From Ectocarpus siliculosus (lineage: Eukaryota > Sar > Phaeophyceae > Ectocarpales > Ectocarpaceae): a DNA stretch of 64,000 bases. Below the pieces are notes generated by a model that did no database searches, was not told where the DNA came from, and was given only the letters and a program-made list of their open reading frames with translations. Below, one piece after another: positions 1 through 13,160 of the stretch; position 1 is the first letter of the stretch; every line of letters begins with the position of its first letter. The translations under genes and the position numbers were made by a program. The stretch covers positions 5,607,369-5,671,368 of the forward strand of contig FN649740.1 in assembly GCA_000310025.1 (NCBI GenBank). Reading direction: 5' to 3'.

Positions 1-366
1 TCCAGGTTTAAAATCGACCCAAGGGGTGTGATATCTTCCGTCATGTCACCTACGGCATTTCCTGCCTTGCAGATGTACACTACTGCTATAACTCTGCTGT
101 AGCAGCCTCCTGTCGTAGCTACCGTGCGAATCTCTGCGCTCGGGCCGGCAACTGCTGTATCGCGTGCCAACGAAATAGATTAGTGGTTGTTTGATAGGAT
201 CCGTATGGATTCCTGCTCCAACATGAACACTTTGCTGGCCGTTTTCAGCTACGATACATGTGTTTCTTGAAGGTAGACCTGACGCAGTCGCCCAGCTATA
301 TACGATGACCTACATCCTCAAGCGGGTGCATCAACTCGAGACTCAGCGGAGCAGTCCATAACCCAC
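1..366. other. Intron or unresolved 3' part of the glutaredoxin gene
   Basis: No open frame with recognisable glutaredoxin sequence is visible here on the minus strand. It is probably intron of the glutaredoxin gene. Nothing else is supported. Confidence 0.4.
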
Positions 367-612
367 CTTCTTGCAGTACGGGCAGGTCTCCTTGTGGTAG
401 ACAGTCACCAGCCCCGCTTGCCCGTCACCCGACATCATGGACAACGGTGCTGCGACTGCACCTCTAGCACCGGCATGCGTCGAGGTGAAGGAGCGGTACT
501 GTTGCCCTGCTGCTGGCAATGAAGCCACTCTAGGAGCGGTGGTGACGAACGCGCTAGCCGGGGTAAGGCTTGCGAAGGCCGCGGAAGCGGCTAGCACCAG
601 CTTCATGATCAT
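367..612 (-). CDS. Plastid-targeted glutaredoxin, first exon (partial gene)
   Basis: The exon starts at ATG 612 and encodes about 82 residues. Residues 1-22 form a signal-peptide-like hydrophobic stretch ending in ASA followed by Phe, the heterokont bipartite plastid presequence signature. A Ser/Ala/Arg-rich transit-like region follows. The exon ends in TVYHKETCPYCKK, the first strand and CPYC dithiol active site of the glutaredoxin thioredoxin-fold. By family knowledge it would reduce disulfides or glutathionylated proteins in the plastid stroma, using glutathione. The exon stops at a GT donor (complement of 365-366). The rest of the fold must lie further left; I see no clear second exon in 1-366, so the gene is cut by the window edge. 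It is head to head with SURF1. A thioredoxin-like GST N-terminal domain is a less likely alternative. Confidence 0.7.
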
Positions 613-1028
613 GATTATCGATTCGGCGGTGTTGTTCTGTCTTCGCCCGCGGGGTGACGCACGCTCTCGGTGGACGCCCGGGTGAAAGTTGCTGCTGCGG
701 TTAATTGTAGATCTCTTCTTTCAACTCTCGCGAATCAGCGTGCCGTGTAGATTGTGGTGGAAGCACGTGTTGTCGCAAGAGACGGTCGGCGGGTGGTGCG
801 GGAGGTAAGGCGGGGTCTTAAACAGCGTCTAGAAATCCGAAATCCGGCCACGCGCCGCAAGCGGTGAGAGCCGGTGAATTGCTCATCCAGAAGAGCTCTG
901 CACTCCGGTCGGTAATCTCGCCGCATTTCTCCATTTCTCACCCTGGCGGTAAATGGTAAATAAATGCGGTACATGTAGCACTGCCGTAGCGCTGTAGCAC
1001 TTCCCCTTCGTCGACTAGAGCAAGCAGT
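613..1028. promoter_or_regulatory. Shared head-to-head promoter region, glutaredoxin / SURF1
   Basis: These 416 bases separate the start codon of the minus-strand glutaredoxin from the start codon of plus-strand SURF1. They must hold both 5' UTRs and both promoters. I see no convincing TATA box. The role is inferred from gene layout only. Confidence 0.45.
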
Positions 1029-4000
1029 ATGTCTCTGTCCGCGTGTCGCCATGCCTTGCGCCAGCGTGGTTCAATCGTTCTTCTCCGACACAGTAGCACC
1101 GCAGCAGCTTCGAAGCGGAAGCCGATCGCCGTGATAAAATCAGCAGCAGGGACAATCTCCGATGCTCGCCATGTGCACAACAGCTCAGCGCGGTGGCAGC
1201 AGCAAGCGGCAGCCGGGCAGGGAGAGAAAGGGTGGACTGGAGGCGACGGCGGCGAACGAGGAGGCCATGCAGGAGCTAGAATACTCGGCATTGTAGTATT
1301 CTCGTCCCTAGTGAGTATTCTGTGAAAGGTAGTCTGTGAACGCTATATTTTGCATGCCTACACGGCGCTACTGCTGTATCTAGGTGAATCTAGGTGAAGT
1401 ATAATAAATAGATCAGCGAGTTCTTGTACGGCGAAGTACAGCAGTGTTGTACCGGATTATTGTGTGCATTTCCGCGTAAGAGCGTCTGCGCAAAGAGGCC
1501 CGCCCTTGATGCTTGGGCACCCGTGCTCTATGTTCTGGCCGCTGTTGCACTCCGAAACATTAGAGATATCGTTCCAATTGACAATTTAGAGAGGGATATG
1601 TGCTGTGGATCATTGACGTCATGTCATCCTGGTGCTTTTTTCTCATGCTGCTGCTGGGGTGGAGACACGGGCGTTCTTTTTTGTATCTGACTCACAGGTC
1701 CAGCCCCTCTCCCCTAATGCTGTTGGCACCGTTGGTTCTCTGTCCGCCGCACTTGTAATGGCGGGTCGAGACACGACTGAAAGTAGATAGCGAAGCGAAG
1801 CTCTCCGTTGATTTCCGTTACAAGCGCTTTGCTCTGAACATGAGGAGGCCTCTACAGCGGCGGGTGGCCGCACTGGCTCTATGTCAAAGGTCGTCCCCGT
1901 GTGCACACCTGTGGGTTGTCCAGAGCTGCCTTTGTATATAGTTCGCGCATCCTAGTGCTTCTCACTAGCCTGGCCTTGGCACAGTATATTACCCAACAGG
2001 GCATCAACATGTGTACCGTGTCCCCGGCTGTTTTCCCTCTCTCTCTCTCTCTCTGTTCTTTGTCTGGTACACAGGTAGGAGCTACGGCATGCCTGGGAAC
2101 GTGGCAGGCAATGCGCTACTCGTGGAAGCTGGACTTGATCGAAAGCAGGAAGGCCAGAATGGAATTCGAGCCCGTCGATCTTCCTGAAGGTCTAGAAGGG
2201 TGAGCCGTTTTGGTCCTGACTGCATGACACCGCTGCTGCGTTCTTATTTTACCGCCGAAGATGTGATTGCGGTATTTCTTGTCAAGAAATTGACCTGGTG
2301 CTTGGTGGACGAAGAAAGTCTGTGACCCCATAGGTGTTGTAGATCTCCCGCAGAACGGTACAGAGATGGGATTGTGCAAGATGCATGCAAGTAACATCTC
2401 CATGGCTTGGTATGTTGGGGTCTGCATGCAAACCCCCGGGGTGACGCTTGTCTCCATGATGGGCGTTTTGGGCCCAGCGGCAGCCGCAACGTTGCTCTTA
2501 CAAACCAGGAAGCTATGTACGTCGAGGAAAAAATGCGGTGACTTTGTAGCCGTGTGGACGAATAGGATTTCTTGGCACCTGCACAACACGTGAATAAGCG
2601 CCTTGCTTTCATGCTCTGGTTCTTCGGCAGCGCCACGCTGGCTACGATGATGGATGTCTTGGACAAGGAAGCAGATGGGAAGGCGTCGAAGGGGCCGAAC
2701 GGAGAGACTCTGGGGGGGAGTGAGGAGGGAAAGGGTTTGCTGGAGAGTTTGGAGGGCAGGCGGTTGCGGGTGACCGGGGTTTTCGATCACGGCAAGGAGG
2801 TGCTAGTCGGTGAGTCCGTTCGCGTGCGGGCAAAACCTCTTGGCCGGGATGTTGGGTTTGGCGCTTGTTGGGGCTCACTAGCGGCACTGGAACGTGATGT
2901 GGTCACTTGGCTCCAAATCTGTCATCCAAGCACGGATTTGTTTCCCCTCAAACTGGCTATGATTCCAGGGAGTAGTCGGAGTGCATGAGATCGATATGCG
3001 TAGGTGCGTGTGTCGGGTTGTTTGGCGACTGGCATTGGTCTGTTCGTACGTCCCGCTGCAGGGCTTCGTCCACGTCCATCGCCCCATCGATCGCTTTCCA
3101 CACTCCCAGAGAACAACTAGTGGTGTGGACAGGTTGGACACGAATTGAGACCAAATGGCTGTGCAACAACGAACAAGCACCAATAGGACCATGACCAACA
3201 ACAACTCAGGCAAGCGTTCAGTCGAACCACAACACCCGCCAAAGCAAACATATGTCAGCGAAGCAAAGGATTAAATCCGTTTTTTCTGCCACTGCGGCCG
3301 ATTTTCCAGGACCCAGAGGAGCTCCACCGGGCATGAAGGCAACGTCGGGGCCGTCCTCCATGGCCCCGAGCCCCATGGGCGACTTCGTCCACACCCCGCT
3401 CAAGAGGGGAGACGGCTCCGTGGTGCTCGTAAACAGGGGATGGGTACCTCGCTCCAAGGGGCCCCGTGAGTGCATCGATGGCGCTGTTTTGGTCTTGTGT
3501 GGAAATCGACATGTTCTGTTACGTGCCGAGGCGTAGACGTTGATGCCTCTGGGAGGGGACGGCTTCGTGGTGCTTGCTGAGCGGGCGCGAGTGGGCTGAG
3601 TTTGGTTAGTCGATGCTTTTTGTTGGTCCTGCAAGCAGCTGTGACATTGTTCGGCAGTGGGTATCCCTGGCGCACGTTTACCGTGAACTTCATTCGTACG
3701 CTCTGGGGTTCATGTCATGTCATGTCTCAGTGCTATGCTGTACGAGGCCGCTGCAAGGTATTTTTTGGTCAATTTTTTAATTGTTCTAAAGCATCGGGGG
3801 TAGTGTAGCATCCTGGCGTGAGCAGACGCCGCCTGTGGTTCTCCGGCAGATCTTGAGACGAGGGGGGTATGTGCAGATTCAGAGTGTGTCGTGCTGGAGG
3901 TTCGGTGAGAAGAGCAAACCTGCCCGACGAAGGTCGCGCGCTTGTCGTAGTTGTGTTTCGTGTCCGAGCAAGTATGTCTCCGTGGCTCTAAGCATCAAAA

Positions 4001-5226
4001 AGAGTGTTGCGCCGAAGTTAATATTGTCGTCGAGTTATCTCGGGAGAGGAAGGGGGGGTAGGCCGGCTGCTAGACTCTCGACCGCAAGGCCATACCAACA
4101 CTTTGGTACGCGTGTTGAAACGGAAACGAACCGGAAACGCCCGCCCTTGCATATTGTTGACGTGAGCTGCCTCTTGGGGGCCCAGCTTGACTGCAGTCCA
4201 CCACGTTCTTAGAAGCACGTTCTTAGAAGCACATCAAGACAAGCATGTCGAAGGCACACTTCTTCTTTTGCCAGCAGACGAGTGTGTGCGTGCGTGTTGG
4301 CCAGTGCGGTTTTTACATCGCACACACATTAGCCTTTACTTGTCGAAGCATACCGTTCTCATTCACCCTTGTCGTGGTGCTGTTCGTTCGTTCCCCAAAT
4401 CCTGTCGCCCACGCGGACACACAGAATGGTCTCGCCCGGAGGGAGAAGTCACTATGGTTGGCGTCTTGAAGGCCGCGGAGAAGCGGTCCACGTTTTCTCC
4501 TGACAACAAGCCCGAGACCCGCCACCTGTTGTGGGCGGAAAAGGCTGCGCTGCTGCAGGCGGCGGGGTTGGGCCAACACGGGGCCGAGGAGGGGGTGCAG
4601 TCGGTGCCCATATTGATGGAAGCGGTCGGTGAGAGCTATGGTTGCGAAGAACGACTAGCTCGGTTTTGTTTCTGGCCCCTTTCTCCGATCCCGCATGTGT
4701 GTCCGCGCGTACATGATGAAACACGTTTTGTCTGTCACCCCTGTTGCGTCATGAAGTCACACACACTCTTGGCGAGGCCGAACAGGGTGTGGTGAACCGT
4801 GCTGTTGTTAAAGGCATTCGATCAGTCGCTCACTCCAAGTCGGCGCCTTGCATCACTTCGCAAGGCTGTGTTGTGCCGGGCAAGGGAAATATTTTCGGCC
4901 ACAAGCGTTTCCGGGATGTCCTGCGCCCTTGAAGAATGCGAGGAAGGGTCTTGTTGTAGACCATTCCCTTTGGTTATAGAGGGTAGCCGAGATTTGCACG
5001 ATTTCTTGTCGAACAGTAGTATCTCCTACGGGGTAGCACTTCGCTGGTGTAGTGCTGCAGTAGTTCATGTTTCAACTTTTGATCGGACGTCACGCCTCGG
5101 GCCGTGCTGATGTGTTGCAGGCGAAGAGGACGGCGACAAGAAGACCATGCCCATGGCGAAAAAGCCTAAACACTTTGGGGATTTCTACGTCACGCCTCAG
5201 ACTCACCTCATGTACTCGGCCACTTG
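1029..5226 (+). CDS. SURF1: SURF1, cytochrome c oxidase assembly protein (mitochondrial inner membrane)
   Basis: SURF1 helps assemble cytochrome c oxidase (complex IV) in the inner mitochondrial membrane. Exons read as 1029-1310, 2075-2199, 2631-2809, 3310-3465, 4425-4628 and 5121-5226, all with GT-AG borders and closing phases. Exon 1 gives an Arg/Ser/Ala-rich presequence without early acidic residues, then the start of a membrane helix (RILGIVVFSSL). The helix runs into exon 2 and the family motif LGTWQ...R..WK. Exons 3-4 join across the intron to make the LVGPR motif, then TPLKR.DGSVVLVNRGWVP. Exon 5 carries the conserved VGVL segment, and exon 6 ends in THLMYSATW, just before the C-terminal membrane helix. 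The last exon is not resolved: a hydrophobic Leu/Val-rich frame at about 5,270-5,387 is a candidate, but its phase does not join cleanly. About 350 residues are read, close to the family's length of about 300. The start ATG is chosen for the presequence. Confidence 0.82.
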
Positions 5227-5800
5227 GTGAGGTTCTCTTCATGCCAATGTCGTTGTACATGTGGTTACTGCGGGAAATGATAATACAGTGCGTTGTTTTG
5301 TTGCTGGTTTTGTTGCAGTTGCTGCTGTTGTCGCTCTGTTTTTTTGCTGCTGCTGTTGTTGTTGTCGTCGGGTTCGCACCGGCTTGAAAGAGGGATGCGA
5401 TGACAAATCATATACAATGTGACGCATCGAAGGAGGTGGCTCGGCAGGCTAGCTACGAAGACCGCGAATAGGCTCGTCGTACGGTACACGTGGCTTTTGC
5501 CTTGCAAACAAAAACCGTACTATGCTTTGCCCTATCGTGGGGCCCGTGACCGCCGTAGGTAGACTCGGGCAACAGGAAAACACCACTCAAGTTGCCCGTT
5601 TCCTCCCCCTATTCCAACCCCGAATCACTTGCATCTATCTTGTCCGGGGTCCCGCTGTTGGACTGCCTAGGTACGCCCTCGCGGCTGCGGGCTGCGCGCT
5701 CACGTGGGCGAGATTTCGCAGGAGAGGGCCGGCCGCGTTTCCAACGGCCAAGCCTCCGGGAATTTGAGTGCATTGCTTTGCGCAGCAGTATCCAGCGTTC
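5227..5800 (+). other. Last SURF1 intron/exon region, unresolved, and convergent gap
   Basis: Downstream of the sixth SURF1 exon there is a run of Leu/Val/Ala codons in a CTG/TTG-rich stretch (5,290-5,387) that could encode the second SURF1 membrane helix. The splice acceptor that would complete the Trp codon split at 5,226 is not obvious. The rest is the convergent junction with the minus-strand gene to the right, with no supported coding content. Confidence 0.35.
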
Positions 5801-8800
5801 AACTGCAAAGTCTGTTGAGGGTGATTCAGAGGTAGCAGTCCGTTCTCCCTGAGATCATGGAATTCTTTGAAAGAGTACGTTGAGAGGAACGGCACTCGGT
5901 TGGATCTTCCAGCCAGTGCATCTCCGATCAATTGCGATTCTGTCATTTTGTCATCTTTCCACCCTTCCAGAGAGTAGACACCAAAATGTTGCGAATCATT
6001 TTTGTTCCTCTAGTAAGCGCTGAACGAACCTGGCCTTGAGGTAAAAAAAGGAACCAAACAACAACTGTAAGTACCTCTTCGTGCTGACCTTGGTTGCCGA
6101 ACCAGGCATTGCATTTCGGGCGTAGTCAGAGGACCTACGAAAGAGCCTGCGAGGCGCGTGCCCCATGTCGGGGCGTCGCGTCGCTCTGTTCTGTGCCAAG
6201 ACTTTCGGCGACTTTTAAGAGGATTTGGGAACATGAAATGGGTACCAGCGAACAGATAACACCGGTATTCTAGTGCTTATTGACTCCAGGCCGGCCTTCT
6301 CTTCATCTCGGGCAGGCGTGCTAAGATCTGGGTTGTTTTACTACATTTCCTACACTAGCTCAACGCTAACACCTGGCCCATCGGGGCACCTCAGGGATAA
6401 TTACAATACCAAGGAAATCAGCACGTACAAAACAACATTTCACCATTCCGTCCACCTCGCTGGACGAAATCAGTTCATTCTATCCTGTGGAGATCACCAA
6501 CATTCCTTCTCAAGAAGAAGACCTCCACACAGGGAGAGAGGGACGAAAGACAACGAACTGCTGTACAGATCATTTAGCGCAGCAAACAAGCAACAACCGC
6601 CACCAAAACGTTTAGACTCGATCAAGTGCGCAGCCGGGAATCGACCTTGGAATACATCTATGTGTCCAGCAGATGCAGGAAAACACTCGCCGTGCCAAAC
6701 AGCATTGAGTCTGCCCTCGGTGCCAAACCGATCCGAAAAAAAAAAAAAAAAAAGCAAGAAGACACCACCGTGACTGCACCTCCGACGATTCGGCGCCCTG
6801 GGGCATCAATCCACGCCCAACCTTTTGGGACATACCTATAACCTAGTTTTATTGCGAAAATGGGCGGGGGAAATCTGTCAGTGATGGGAGCTCCGTGGGG
6901 AGTGATCGGAGCTTCTGGCCAATCGTGATCTTCGAGCTGGAGCAATACGTATACATGGCCTCGAAATCCCTCAGGACGCTTTGCCTCCGTCGGTTGCAAC
7001 GCTTGCATGGCGAAGAACGGCCTTGCCCGCCTGGTCCAGCCGATTCCAAGAACAGGCGCGGCGGTGCCAGTGACGAAGGGTTTGCATCGTACAGCATGCA
7101 TGTGGCGTGATGGTGTCGTTCTCGTTGTCGGATGCCGCGAAAAACAGCATAAAATCTTGAGCTTGACTGTGCATGGGACGCCTCTTGGCCACAGACTTGC
7201 TTCGCAGGTACGCGGCACAATCCCAGTCCACGAGAATCCCGCATTTCGTCACGATTCCCCCGCTCGCTGCTCGGCCTCTCCCTCGGCCGCGTCCTGCCTA
7301 TTCTTCATCAAGGACCAAGCGTAGAGGTACACCTGGTCTCGCACCTTCTCTCTCGGCACAAGCAGAACCAAGCAGAGCGATGGTCGGAGAGCAGCGATGC
7401 ACACGCGGAGGGGGGGGACCGCCACGCCATCGTCACAATGCATAACGCACAACAACCGAGCTACCAAAGCCTGTCTACGGGGAGTGCCCTCACTCACACA
7501 ACTAGGACATCGCTAGTGGAATAGGTTGACGTGAGAAGCGCCGCTCCCCAAAAGTACCCACACCCGCGATTGGACCGAAACGCCCCAAGCACCAAGCCCC
7601 GACAAGCACGAAGCCCCGACAGAAACCGACCGCAGCAGCAACAACGAATAGTCCCCAGTGTTACCTCTCGTGAGCCATAGATGTGGTTTGGAATTATGTC
7701 TTCCGCCTCCGCTACGTGACCGGCAGCGGTGACGTCACCATCGGAAGTGTCAGGGCCAGACGAGGTGTCGGCAGCGACGTCAAGGGCTTTCGCGTCAGTG
7801 TCTTTCTCCACCGACGCCGACAGGCCCGCTATGGCGGCTCTGGCAGGACGCAAACGAACAGAAACGACATGAGAGGAGCATCGATCACCAAGGTCTATTG
7901 TGCAAAAACAAACAGACGAAAGCGCGGTTCTCGATTGAGTTTGCTGGAGAGAAAGTCAAGCATGGTTCACAACAAAGAACTTGCAAGGTAACAGGAAGTG
8001 ACAGAGACGGGCGTGGCATCTTGTCTAGCGCAAGGGTCCGTGAGGCGTCACATTAACAACCTCCGGTTGGAGAAGCTACGGATGTCGCGAAGAACATGGT
8101 AAGAGGCAAAGGCGGTGCGTCGGGTCAACCACTCCTCGGCCGCCCTTGTTACCCCCGGAAGTAGCCGCGATTCTTGCTGTTGGTGTTGTTGCTATAATAT
8201 TTTTTCTGTGGCTGTTCGCAAAAATTCGCAACATGATCGTTCTCGGCTTGCCCCCCAGCCCTTTCGGCAAACACAACCACTAGAGGTACAGGACAACTAC
8301 TCTATTCCGATGGCCGTCTACTGTCGTCTCACCTTAGAGCAGACTCTTCCTCGTCAGACAAGGGAGGGCTCTGTCGCCGCCGTTTGCTCAGGAGCTCCGA
8401 AAGGGTTGCCATCTGTGCATGCAATGTTCCGTATCCGTTTGAGTGCTCCCGAAACCGCAAGAAAAGAACCCGTAAGGAAGCGTGCATTGCAGACAAAAAA
8501 CTAGTGAGAAGAGACGCAAACCCCTAGGCAAAATCACCCGATAGCGTAATCACGCAAAATCCCGTTGACCAATACGGTACCACCCTTGATTCAACTATTG
8601 GCCCGCTGATAGAGAAGGACTCATACTCATCAAACACGCCGGTGCACGAAAGAGGATACTCCTCGTACTCAATGAGGCAATAACAGCTGAAATATAGCTG
8701 GAAGGGACAAGCCCTCAGCCTACCGAAATATTCTGTCCAACGCATCTCTTGCTTTGCGCCATGGATGAAACCGCCACAGAACGAGCCGCCCAAACGGTGG

Positions 8801-11348
8801 GGCCAAAAATAAAAAAACAACCGTGCATGAAAATCTTCCCCGCAAATGCTACCCGTCTCGATAGACCAGCAACATGCAGCAGCAAAAAACGAGAAACTAC
8901 AAACAGCAATAATAACGCGTGGCAGACGGGCCGCTCGCGCGTAGCAGCCTTGCCGAACGCACGCACGGTCGAATCACCGGCGAAAATTTCTCATTCGCCC
9001 ACAGCGGCAACCAAACACCAAAGCCACAAAATATGCACAACAGCAGCGGCAACTGATCAGCAGAGGCAGCAGCTATGCAGAGCACGAGCACGCCCACGCA
9101 CCTGAGCCTGTTCTTGGTCGCTGAGAAGGCTTGCCCCCGCCCCTTGCTGCTCTGCGGCTGTCACCGTGACCGCTCCATCTCCTGAGGGGGGGCGCCGCGA
9201 GCCTAAAGGCGGAAGCTGCCCGGTGGCTATGCGCCTGTCCGTCTCTTCCGCCCACACGAGCATCTCCTCATAGGTAGGAACGGGTGTCACCTACACCAGC
9301 GGGCAGTAGCGCATAGCAGTACAAGGACAGGACAAGACGTTGAACCAAGACGAACAAGTCGCTTTGGATAGGAATGACAAAATACGAAAAATCTTTGAAA
9401 TGTATACATCTAAGTGAACCTGTGGTTTCGCCGGGATCCTACGAATCCGTGGGGATGGGTGTCACAGCGGAAAAGCAGGACACAAAACAGAACCACCCTA
9501 AAGTTTTTCGAAGGTAAGGAAGTCGCACCTACTGCCATACTGCCTTGAGTGCTTGTTCCCGTACACGACTCCCTTCGTGGGCCGTCCGCCACCAGAACGT
9601 CTATCGCACCAACACGTCTGGCACGCAACCAGCAAACGCCCTCCGCCCGAACAAAAACTCAACAACGTCACCCCATCCCCATCCGGGATTTTTCTCCGGA
9701 ATGGCGTGGCATACACTTCTCAACCGGTATGGATCGCCTCCGACTAGCCCTTCTGTGATCGACGTGGCTGGGCAGTGCCAAAACCAACTTTCCTGGTTTC
9801 CAACCAGCATCGGAGGGGTTTGCCGCGCGGGCTTTGACAGATCAAATCCCACATATCGGTGTCATGATGATGCAGCCCCTGCCTTTTGTGGCCGCCTCGC
9901 CAGCCACTGCCGTGTGTCCTTGAGCCTATTGCGGGCAGTGGAGTGCCCTCATGCTGTCTTGGTTCTGTTTCTATTGACGCGGAAGGATATGTATGGACTT
10001 GCAGTCTACCAAATGCTCCGACGCAAAGGAGGAACCTCATCCCGAAGGGTACTTTTGACTTCAAAATATCCTCACCGGGTGTATGTTCTACGTGTATCAT
10101 ATTGTGTGCGGTTTGTGTGTTCGTCCCATCTACATTCTGGTCGAAAGTTTGAACACCTTTCGATTAGTGTTTGGTACCATATGTTTGAGGCGCCAGCCGA
10201 GGTCACAAAGAGGATCGAAAACACTGCTAGCGCCTTGTTCCCCCCCCCCTCTACCTTCCCCTTCAACTTTACTCTGAGAAGGGTGCAGCGCTCGCCACTT
10301 CGGTCCTTTCGTGTTTACTCTTGGCCATGCGCTTGCGCTTTCCACGCCAAAAACTATTTGTCTCACTCCAGGCAGATTCCAAAGATGACCTTAGAATCCC
10401 CCACTCACCCTAAACAGGTTGGGTATATCCTCGCCTTGGTTCTGTTGGTCATGGTCGTCACCTTGCTGGGAACACAAACGCGGTAGGATAGGGAGGAGCG
10501 GGGGAAGTACACCACGCGGGACGGCGGGCTACAGTGGTAAATGCACTGCTTGTAGTTCATGCATGCAGCGCAAAACTTGCTTGGGTGATTTATTGAGTAT
10601 TTCCCCGATTTACTTGAAATCATAATCGGCCCCTGCCTCCACCGAAGAAGAAGCTTCGCCCATGTTCAAGACATTCTTGGTCGTTCCCCGGCGCGCTGTG
10701 TGTCGATGTGAACATTGTTTGGCAGTGTACCGTCCAAGTGGGACAAGAGTACAGAGTCCCGAGTACACGCACGAGCGCAAGTCTTCACATTGCACAAGAG
10801 CACATTGTACAAGAACACATTGAACAAGAGCACATCTGTACTGTAACAGTGCTTTCCTCGTACAGCAGCGGGATGGCCACGCGGCCTTGTACTAGTTCCC
10901 CGCAGGCTCGCCGGTTCAACAACCCACGACATGTAACCTAGTCTATGGAGACAGCAGCACTTTCAGTTGCTCCCTTAGGCCGCCACAGCAGCAGCAAACC
11001 TGCCGCGGCCGGCTCCGACACCCAATTTTGGGCGTCACTTCATGTCTTCCGTATCCTAATGCAGACAACCACTGCTCTACTGCTCTCAAGGCACCCTGCA
11101 CATTGAGGCCTGCGGCATCCGGGTCCAAGAGTGAGAGTTGAAGAGGATTGACGTGCGAGTGCCATCACAGCCGTCTTACGCACACCTACCTCAACGACAG
11201 CCGCGGAGAGTGCCTGCAAGTCACGAGGTCTCCTGCCGCCGCATCGCGATGTCGATCGCCATGAAACCAGTCCCGGCACAGGTGGTACGGCAGGGACGAA
11301 CGCGGTCAAGCCACCTACGCAACACCCGCCTCGTATCGGCAAAGCCAT
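5800..11348 (-). CDS. Unrecognised multi-exon gene with organelle-targeting N-terminus
   Basis: Three exons join with clean phase 0: 11348-11190 (start ATG 11348), 11095-11039 and 9290-9102. The first encodes an Arg/Ser/Pro-rich presequence-like N-terminus (MALPIRGGCCVGG...) suited to mitochondrial or plastid import. The second is helical (ALRAVEQWLSALGYG). The third contains PTYEEMLVWAEETDRR and a low-complexity tail. Further coding-looking stretches lie downstream: about 7839-7665 (acidic, ending IIPNHIYGSR), 7350-7100 (VYLYAWSLMKNRQ and ILVDWDCAAYL in different frames), 7080-6780, and 6720-6500 after a long T-tract acceptor (LNAVWHGECF). Their joins are not solved and the 3' end is approximate. 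I do not recognise the family and propose no function. It starts 172 bases from the divergently transcribed ankyrin kinase. Confidence 0.45.
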
Positions 11349-11520
11349 GATGCAACGTCTGAACAAAGGCAGAGCGAGAGTCGGGGGGGGGATCCGCGAA
11401 GAGGATATGCGGCGCAATCAGTTTATGTTGTCCCGAACGTTTCCCGTCGCTGTTTTGGAACCTATCCTGAGGCACACGTGAGCGAGCATTTCTATCGTCC
11501 CAACGCTGCCTACCATCGTG
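11349..11520. promoter_or_regulatory. Shared 172-bp promoter between divergent genes
   Basis: The start codon of the minus-strand unknown gene (11348) and that of the plus-strand ankyrin kinase (11521) lie 172 bases apart. Both promoters and 5' UTRs must fit here or overlap the genes. Inferred from layout; no motif is claimed. Confidence 0.4.
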
Positions 11521-12170
11521 ATGGATGTGCACGCAGCTGCCTTGAATGGTGATGTAGAAGATGTTCGCCGATATATCGCGGGCTCGGGTGATCCGAACAT
11601 TCTCAACGATGCTGGCATAACGCCGCTGCACAGGTGAGCCGCAAGACAACATGATCCCGTCACACAGGCTTACTCTGCTGTACCATGACAGAGGGGTCTT
11701 CGAAGGCCTTGCCCAATACACACACACGTTGGCGTTGCTCCAGTGGAACGTGATGCGTTCTGACCCCAAATCATCCAGAGTCAAGCATGTACAAATCCCC
11801 CTCATCATCAATCATTATCAGGAGTACCATTGTATTGCTGTTCCGACGAACTGTCGTAGGCTCGTCGTGATGACGATGAATCATGTACCAGGGGGAATTG
11901 ATACTCCTGGAGAGGTATTATCGACACACCTGCAACACGACGTCCGTGACAAGCCCCCGCGTACGGTCGGAACGAATGCCAGGGTCCAGAGTAGAGCTTG
12001 CTCTTGGTAGAATAGGTGAAAGCTCCCTGTTCGAGAAAAAATCGTGGTGCGGATCGCGTTAGTGCTGTAGCAGATCCGAAGTCAAGCACGATGGAGCCTC
12101 GTGAGGCGTGCTCTTTCGACGTACTGTACGTCTTGTTCTCCATATTTAGGACGAGCAGCAAGCATGTGCA

Positions 12171-12246
<76 letters not shown>

Positions 12247-13160
12247 CACAGACATCAGACATGTAATTCACACACATTGATATTGTGAATGTCCGTCGAA
12301 CGTTGTTTAGTACATCCCATGCCGCTTACTACTGTACGTAGATCAGAACCCCGGTCCATTCCAACTGGAGCGCACAGAAACAAAATAGATTGTCAGAATA
12401 CTCGTCCAATCGGGCGAGAATACAGCAGACAGGCCTATTTTGTCGATCACCAGGAATACAGAGTCAGTGTGAGGAAATCTGCTTCCCCACATCGACAGCC
12501 GCACGTACCCCCGTATACCCCCACTTCATCCCATTCCCATGGATCCGATGCATCCCGTTCCCTCGTCATACACTGTACTGTAGTGCTGCCGTACAGGGGC
12601 AGTGGGAAGTTATCCGTGTGCTTGTCGCCGCGGGGGCCGACACAGACCTGAAGGTGTGCCGTGATGGAGGAAAAGGAGGGGCGACTCACGACGCTTCTCC
12701 GCTTCTTCTGGCCGTTGTTGGTGGACATCTGGAAGCGGCACGTGTTCTTTTGGAAGGCGGGTGAGAAGCAACTGAAGGGAACGCGGGATGCAATACTGCC
12801 CCTTTGTTCACGAGGGGTTGTGCAGTTCGGGCTTAAGATGAGAAAGCAATACGTATTAATTCGCACGTCGATGGGAGGACTTGGTGGAGTCTGTGTGTGT
12901 GTCGTCTTGATGTTACGCACGTTTCTGGTTGACTACGTGATGTGTTGTGAATTCAGCTCACTCGGAATCACCTCGCCACTCGATTATTTCATGAACCTGG
13001 TCGATCATGTAGGGCGGAGGTGGGAGCGAAGAACTCGAAGGGTCTCACCCCGCTCCACGTCTCCTGCCTCAAGCCCAACCCCGAAATGGTGTCGTTGTTG
13101 CTACTTTGGGGGGCCGACACAAACGCCCGGGACAGGAAGAAGAGGACCCCAGAACAAATC
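11521..13160 (+). other. Ankyrin-repeat exons of the kinase gene
   Basis: Three exons (11521-11633, 12584-12760, 13013-13160) join in phase. They give consecutive ankyrin repeats: VHAAALNGDVEDVRRYI...ITPLH, then SAAVQGQWEVIRVLVAAGAD, then a repeat with HLEAARVLLEGGAEV and GLTPLHVSC...LLLLWGADTNARD. The TPLH turns and the GAD/GAE loop ends are the family hallmarks. The intron before 12584 contains a (GA)n run. The third exon ends TPEQI at a GTAGGC donor. Confidence 0.82.

Noticed and set aside
9545-10486. 313-codon open frame on the plus strand
   Set aside because: It begins at TTG, has no recognisable domain, a Cys/Arg/His/Ser-rich chance-like composition, and lies in the intron region of the minus-strand unknown gene.
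11221-11811. 196-codon minus-strand frame over the ankyrin start exon
   Set aside because: It is antisense to the well supported ankyrin exon 11521-11633 and to the targeting exon in another frame; a shadow.
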